The notes under the pieces were generated by a model. It was given only the letters and a program-made list of their open reading frames with translations. It was not told where the DNA came from and ran no database searches. From Nostoc linckia FACHB-104 (GTDB lineage Bacteria > Cyanobacteriota > Cyanobacteriia > Cyanobacteriales > Nostocaceae), in contig NZ_JACJQJ010000004.1 of assembly GCF_014696615.1 (NCBI RefSeq), forward strand, positions 186,001-250,000: 64,000 nt of DNA, in the 5' to 3' direction. Positions 60,493 through 64,000 of the stretch are shown one piece after another. The translations under genes and the position numbers were made by a program. Every line of letters begins with the position of its first letter. The first letter of the stretch is position 1.

Positions 60493-61362
60493 GTGATTTA
60501 TCTAAAAATATTTTCTTTAGTTAATGTGCTTATTTATATAATTGCTACAAAATAGTGAATTAGTAAAATGTTTATTTCTAAAGTAAGTCATCAGAAACAT
60601 TTATTATTGATGAGTGTATAATTATCATTGATTAATATCAATGTTTATCATTGGGGTTTCAAATAATCAAAAATGTTGGAATTTTAAATGTGGAATAGTT
60701 TATGCTCCAACATTTCAGTGCTGCATTATTTGCAGATCTAATCAGGACTTACACAACTAGTACACACATCTTCTGATTTAAGAGTCAAGAGTCAAAGGTC
60801 AAGCGTCAAAAATTCAAGTCTTTTGGACTTTTGACTCTTGACTTTTGACAGCCTCAACAAAAAAATTTAACACTTGCGTTAGTCCTATTAATTTCTCAAT
60901 ACTCATTCAACTTGGCGGCTGGGGTATTGGAACATGACTGCCATGTTTCATAGTGAAAATACTGAGAAATAGTCCAATATTGCTAAATAAATAACTCTTG
61001 TAGAGCCTAATTTTATCTGCGCTTCTCAGCCTTTCATGCGCCTAAATGTAGCTCTAAATACAATTTTTGGGCATTTTTTGCTTTTAAATACAAGATAATG
61101 TTGGAAAAAACCTATATCTTTGGTTGGAATCGCTCTCTATCTAAAGAAGTAAATACTTGCTATCTCGGCAGTTTCATCTTATAAATGGATAACTCGTACA
61201 AAGTTAAAAAGACAAACTACTTTTCGGTTCGTGGAGTTGTTTTACTTTGTGACAAACAATAGTTTGTCTAATCACGGTGGATTTACATAGTGCGTAGTTG
61301 CAAGAATTTGGGAAGTATTGGCAAGGCTGACAGAAGACGCATAAATCCACATTTTTTCCTCA
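60493..61362. other. 870-bp divergent gap with a MITE-like element
   Basis: Holds the promoters of flv3 (left) and the metalloprotease (right). Contains the MITE-like copy at 60744-60886 and an inverted pair GGTGGATTTA (61276-61285) / TAAATCCAC (61343-61351). No ORF of note. Confidence 0.6.
60744..60886. repeat. MITE-like element, family with AGGACTTAC ends, copy 2
   Basis: 143 bp, starting AGGACTTACACAACT and ending ACTTGCGTTAGTCCT, imperfect terminal inverted repeats. It aligns end to end with 46996-47139. The interior is a self-complementary set of AGAGTCAA/TTGACTCT heptamers. No ORF. Confidence 0.8.
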
Positions 61363-64000
61363 ATGTCAGAACCGCTTCAGTTGGAAAAATCAAGGATGAA
61401 ATACTGGATTAGAAAATTAGTTATCTGTATCTTTTTTGTCTATAACTGGTTATTAGGAACTAATTACGCAGCCGCCAACCAACTTGCCAATAATGATGTA
61501 CAGCAATTCCATGCAATCACAACAATAGAAAATATTGCCAGTGCGGACAATATTTTTAGTGATAGTAGAAGAGAAGATTTACGGCGATTTCGTGAGATAG
61601 TTAAAGCCACAGAGAAATTAGAGGGAATGTTTACCCTTTATCGCAGCCATGAAGATGGCAGAATTTATTGGGAAATTAAGCCAGAACAGCTCAATAAAAA
61701 TTACTTAGCGACAGTCACATTAGAATCGGGATTAGGGGAAAGTGGGATTTATAGTGGATTACCTCTAGCTGATTTTCTCTTTTACTTCCGAAGAGTCAAT
61801 AACAATTTGCATTTTGTAGTGCGGAATGTCAAATTCCGTACAGAAGTAGGTGAACCAGAACAGCGATCGCTTTCCCGTTCCTTTAGCGATTCGGTTCTCT
61901 ATGCACTACCCATCGACACTATCGATCCGTGGAGTAAAAATATTCTGATTAACCTGGATGACTTACTCATGCAGGATTTTCCTGGTTTAACTGGGATATT
62001 GAAATACTCTTTACAAGCTGATTACCACTTAGAACCTAGCAAGTCTTATTTTGGTGATATTAATAGCTTCCCAGAAAATCTAGAAATTGATTCTATTTAC
62101 GGTTTTTACTCGCCAGAAGGTGCAAATTTAGTTACTTTACCTGATAGCCGCGCACTTTCTTTAAAAGTACATTATAGTTTTTCCCAGCTACCAGAAAACA
62201 ACGGTTATACTCCCAGACTCGCAGACGATCGCGTGGGATATTTTATTACCGCTTTCCAAGATTTTTCTCATAATCAAACTCACGATCCATTTGTCCGTTA
62301 TATCAATCGTTGGCATTTAGAACCATCAGATCCCAACGCACCTTTATCACCACCGAAAAAGCCGATTGTCTTTTGGATTGAAAATGCTGTACCGCTAGAA
62401 TACCGGGACGCAATCCGCGAAGGCGTTCTCATGTGGAATAAAGCATTTGCCAAAGCTGGATTCCAAAACGCCATTGAAGTCCGAGAAATGCCAAATGATG
62501 CTGATTGGCAACCTGCAGATGTGCGTTACAACACTATTCGCTGGTTTAATTCTTTAGATGCAGGTTTTGCTAAAGGGCCGACGCGGGTTAACCCATTTAC
62601 CGGGGAAATACTGGACGCAGATATTATTGTTGATGCTAATATGGTGCGCTCTATTCAGCAAGAATATCGCGCCTATGCAGAGTCAGGGAATAGCAAAAGT
62701 AAATTTGATGGTTGTGATATCGCAGGTTTTCAGCGAGATTCGGAACTCTGTTATGGACGGGAAGCGACAAATCAAGCCGCTATTGGGGCGCTAGCTTTGT
62801 CATTATTGCCCAACTCAACATCAACTACTGAAACGATGCAAGAATATGTGCATCAATATTTGCGTTCTTTAATTGCCCATGAAATCGGGCATACTCTGGG
62901 GTTACGCCATAATTTTCACGGCAGCACCATGTTAGCACCCCAGGAATTAAATAACACCGACATCACCCACAGCAAAGGTTTAGCGGGTTCGGTAATGGAT
63001 TATTTACCCGTGAATATCGCACCCCAGGGTATAGAACAAGGCGATTATTTCCCTGGCGTGATTGGCCCTTATGATGAATGGGCAATTGAGTATGGTTATA
63101 AAATCAACCCGGAAGCCGCAACTGATGGGATGATGCCAGAAGCCGAGAAAAGCTTCTTAGAAAAGATTGCCTTAGCATCGCCACAACCAGAATTATCTTA
63201 CGCTACAGATGAAGATATCTGGGATATCAACCCATTAGCAAACCTCTGGGATATGAGTAGTGATGTACTGGTTTATTCCCAATGGCAAATGGATAACGCC
63301 CGTGTCATGTGGGAACGCCTCGATCAGCGTTATCTCTCCCCTGGAGAAAGCTATAGTAATCTGCGCGCCTTATTTAATCGCGTCCTCAGATATTATTTTC
63401 GTAACGCTACCTTAGTTTCTCAATATATTGGTGGGCAATCATTCCGCCGTGTTCATGCTGGTGATGAAACATCCTGGGCATTTGTACCAGTTTCCCTAGA
63501 TAAACAACGTCAAGCTTTAGCGAAATTGCAAGAATATGTATTTGCTGAGGATGCTTTTAATTTCTCACCGCAATTACTCAATCAACTAGCACCATCGCGT
63601 TGGCAACATTGGGGAAATCCTATCCCGAACGATCGCCTGGATTATCCCCTACACGATCGCATTTTACAATTCCAAAGTCGAGTATTGCGATCGCTCCTAG
63701 ATAGCGATCGCCTCAGTCGTCTCCAAGATATAGAATTAAAAACACAGCCTGGAGAATCTCTCTCCATCCCAGAACTGTTTGAAAGCCTACAACAAGGCAT
63801 CTGGAAAGAAGTTTTCACCACCGCAGAACCAAAACCCATTTCTAGCCTTCGCCGTTCCTTACAACGCGAACATCTGAATATCTTGCTAGAAATGATATTG
63901 CGGAATACCAACACACCAGAAGACGGACGCACACTAGCTTGGTATGAATTACGCCAACTGCAAACCGCGATTGACAACAGGCTCAAACAACTTAGCAACA
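61363..64000 (+). CDS. Exported zinc metalloprotease of the DUF5117/DUF4953 type (partial, runs off right edge)
   Basis: At least 879 codons are in the window with no stop. A hydrophobic signal (LVICIFFVYNWLLGTNYAAA) begins near residue 19. The zinc site is HEIGHTLGLRHNFHGS at about residues 506-521, an extended HExxHxxGxxH motif, followed by the Met-turn GSVMDY. Upstream segments IVFWIENAVPLEYRDAIREG, MWNKAFAKAGFQNAIEV and the IRW motif fit the large zinc-dependent metalloproteases annotated DUF5117/DUF5118/DUF4953. Probably acts outside the cytoplasm. ATG 61363 is the first start; ATG 61396 (MKYWIRKLV) is equally plausible and gives a tighter signal peptide. Confidence 0.85.
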   Translation, partial: MSEPLQLEKSRMKYWIRKLVICIFFVYNWLLGTNYAAANQLANNDVQQFHAITTIENIASADNIFSDSRREDLRRFREIVKATEKLEGMFTLYRSHEDGRIYWEIKPEQLNKNYLATVTLESGLGESGIYSGLPLADFLFYFRRVNNNLHFVVRNVKFRTEVGEPEQRSLSRSFSDSVLYALPIDTIDPWSKNILINLDDLLMQDFPGLTGILKYSLQADYHLEPSKSYFGDINSFPENLEIDSIYGFYSPEGANLVTLPDSRALSLKVHYSFSQLPENNGYTPRLADDRVGYFITAFQDFSHNQTHDPFVRYINRWHLEPSDPNAPLSPPKKPIVFWIENAVPLEYRDAIREGVLMWNKAFAKAGFQNAIEVREMPNDADWQPADVRYNTIRWFNSLDAGFAKGPTRVNPFTGEILDADIIVDANMVRSIQQEYRAYAESGNSKSKFDGCDIAGFQRDSELCYGREATNQAAIGALALSLLPNSTSTTETMQEYVHQYLRSLIAHEIGHTLGLRHNFHGSTMLAPQELNNTDITHSKGLAGSVMDYLPVNIAPQGIEQGDYFPGVIGPYDEWAIEYGYKINPEAATDGMMPEAEKSFLEKIALASPQPELSYATDEDIWDINPLANLWDMSSDVLVYSQWQMDNARVMWERLDQRYLSPGESYSNLRALFNRVLRYYFRNATLVSQYIGGQSFRRVHAGDETSWAFVPVSLDKQRQALAKLQEYVFAEDAFNFSPQLLNQLAPSRWQHWGNPIPNDRLDYPLHDRILQFQSRVLRSLLDSDRLSRLQDIELKTQPGESLSIPELFESLQQGIWKEVFTTAEPKPISSLRRSLQREHLNILLEMILRNTNTPEDGRTLAWYELRQLQTAIDNRLKQLSN

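Overview
The window looks like chromosomal DNA of a filamentous, probably heterocyst-forming (Nostocales-type) cyanobacterium. The evidence is GCGATCGC (HIP1) octamers in and between genes, oxygenic-photosynthesis genes (petH with a phycobilisome-linker domain, prk, psbQ, a GUN4-domain gene, hemJ, two flavodiiron genes), many heptameric short tandem repeats between genes, and a phosphoketolase-gap1-pyk-tal cluster like that of Nostoc/Anabaena. Genus cannot be fixed from the sequence alone. I see no rRNA, tRNA, CRISPR array, prophage or intact insertion sequence.

Layout. 1-4464 (-) is the N-terminal part of a very large Ser/Thr kinase / AAA ATPase / GAF regulator that runs off the left edge. 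4.8-13.6 kb holds a Tat/lipobox superoxide dismutase, icd, a GUN4-domain protein, an orphan MalK/UgpC-type ATPase, a Uma2 protein, a small lipoprotein, mtnA and a sirtuin. 13.9-22.2 kb holds a membrane protein of unknown function, hom, petH, a 1.2-kb regulatory-looking gap, prk and metK. 22.8-30.3 kb holds a HAMP histidine kinase, pcrA, an ABM monooxygenase-like protein, a Tat metallophosphoesterase, a proline-rich membrane protein and a coupled DUF6888/DUF6887-like pair. 30.4-37.3 kb is the carbon cluster transcribed leftward (phosphoketolase, gap1, pyk, tal), with a 21-bp tandem array between phosphoketolase and gap1. 37.8-46.8 kb holds Uma2, rimM, an AvtA-like aminotransferase, glutathione-dependent formaldehyde dehydrogenase, Uma2, an HGSNAT/DUF5009-like membrane protein, a polysaccharide deacetylase and an unknown. 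47.3-55.8 kb holds psbQ, a DadA/ThiO-like oxidase, an alpha/beta hydrolase without its nucleophile, a serine hydrolase, a DUF4082 protein, hemJ, a DUF6671-like zinc protein and ung. 56.2-60.5 kb (-) is flv3 - psiE-like - flv1. 61.4-64 kb (+) is the start of a large zinc metalloprotease that runs off the right edge.

How it fits together. Much of the window is redox and carbon housekeeping: NADPH from PetH, CO2 fixation by Prk, Flv1/Flv3 as an electron outlet to O2, and a phosphoketolase/GAPDH/pyruvate kinase/transaldolase set for sugar catabolism. MetK and MtnA belong to the SAM and methionine-salvage cycle. No single cassette stands out as a defence island or other undescribed system. The best leads are the 21-bp array, several families of small palindromic or terminal-inverted-repeat elements present in two or more copies, the DUF6888/DUF6887 pair, an orphan minus-strand terminator and promoter suggesting a small RNA at 54.8-55.1 kb, and the membrane protein with two Ig-like soluble halves.
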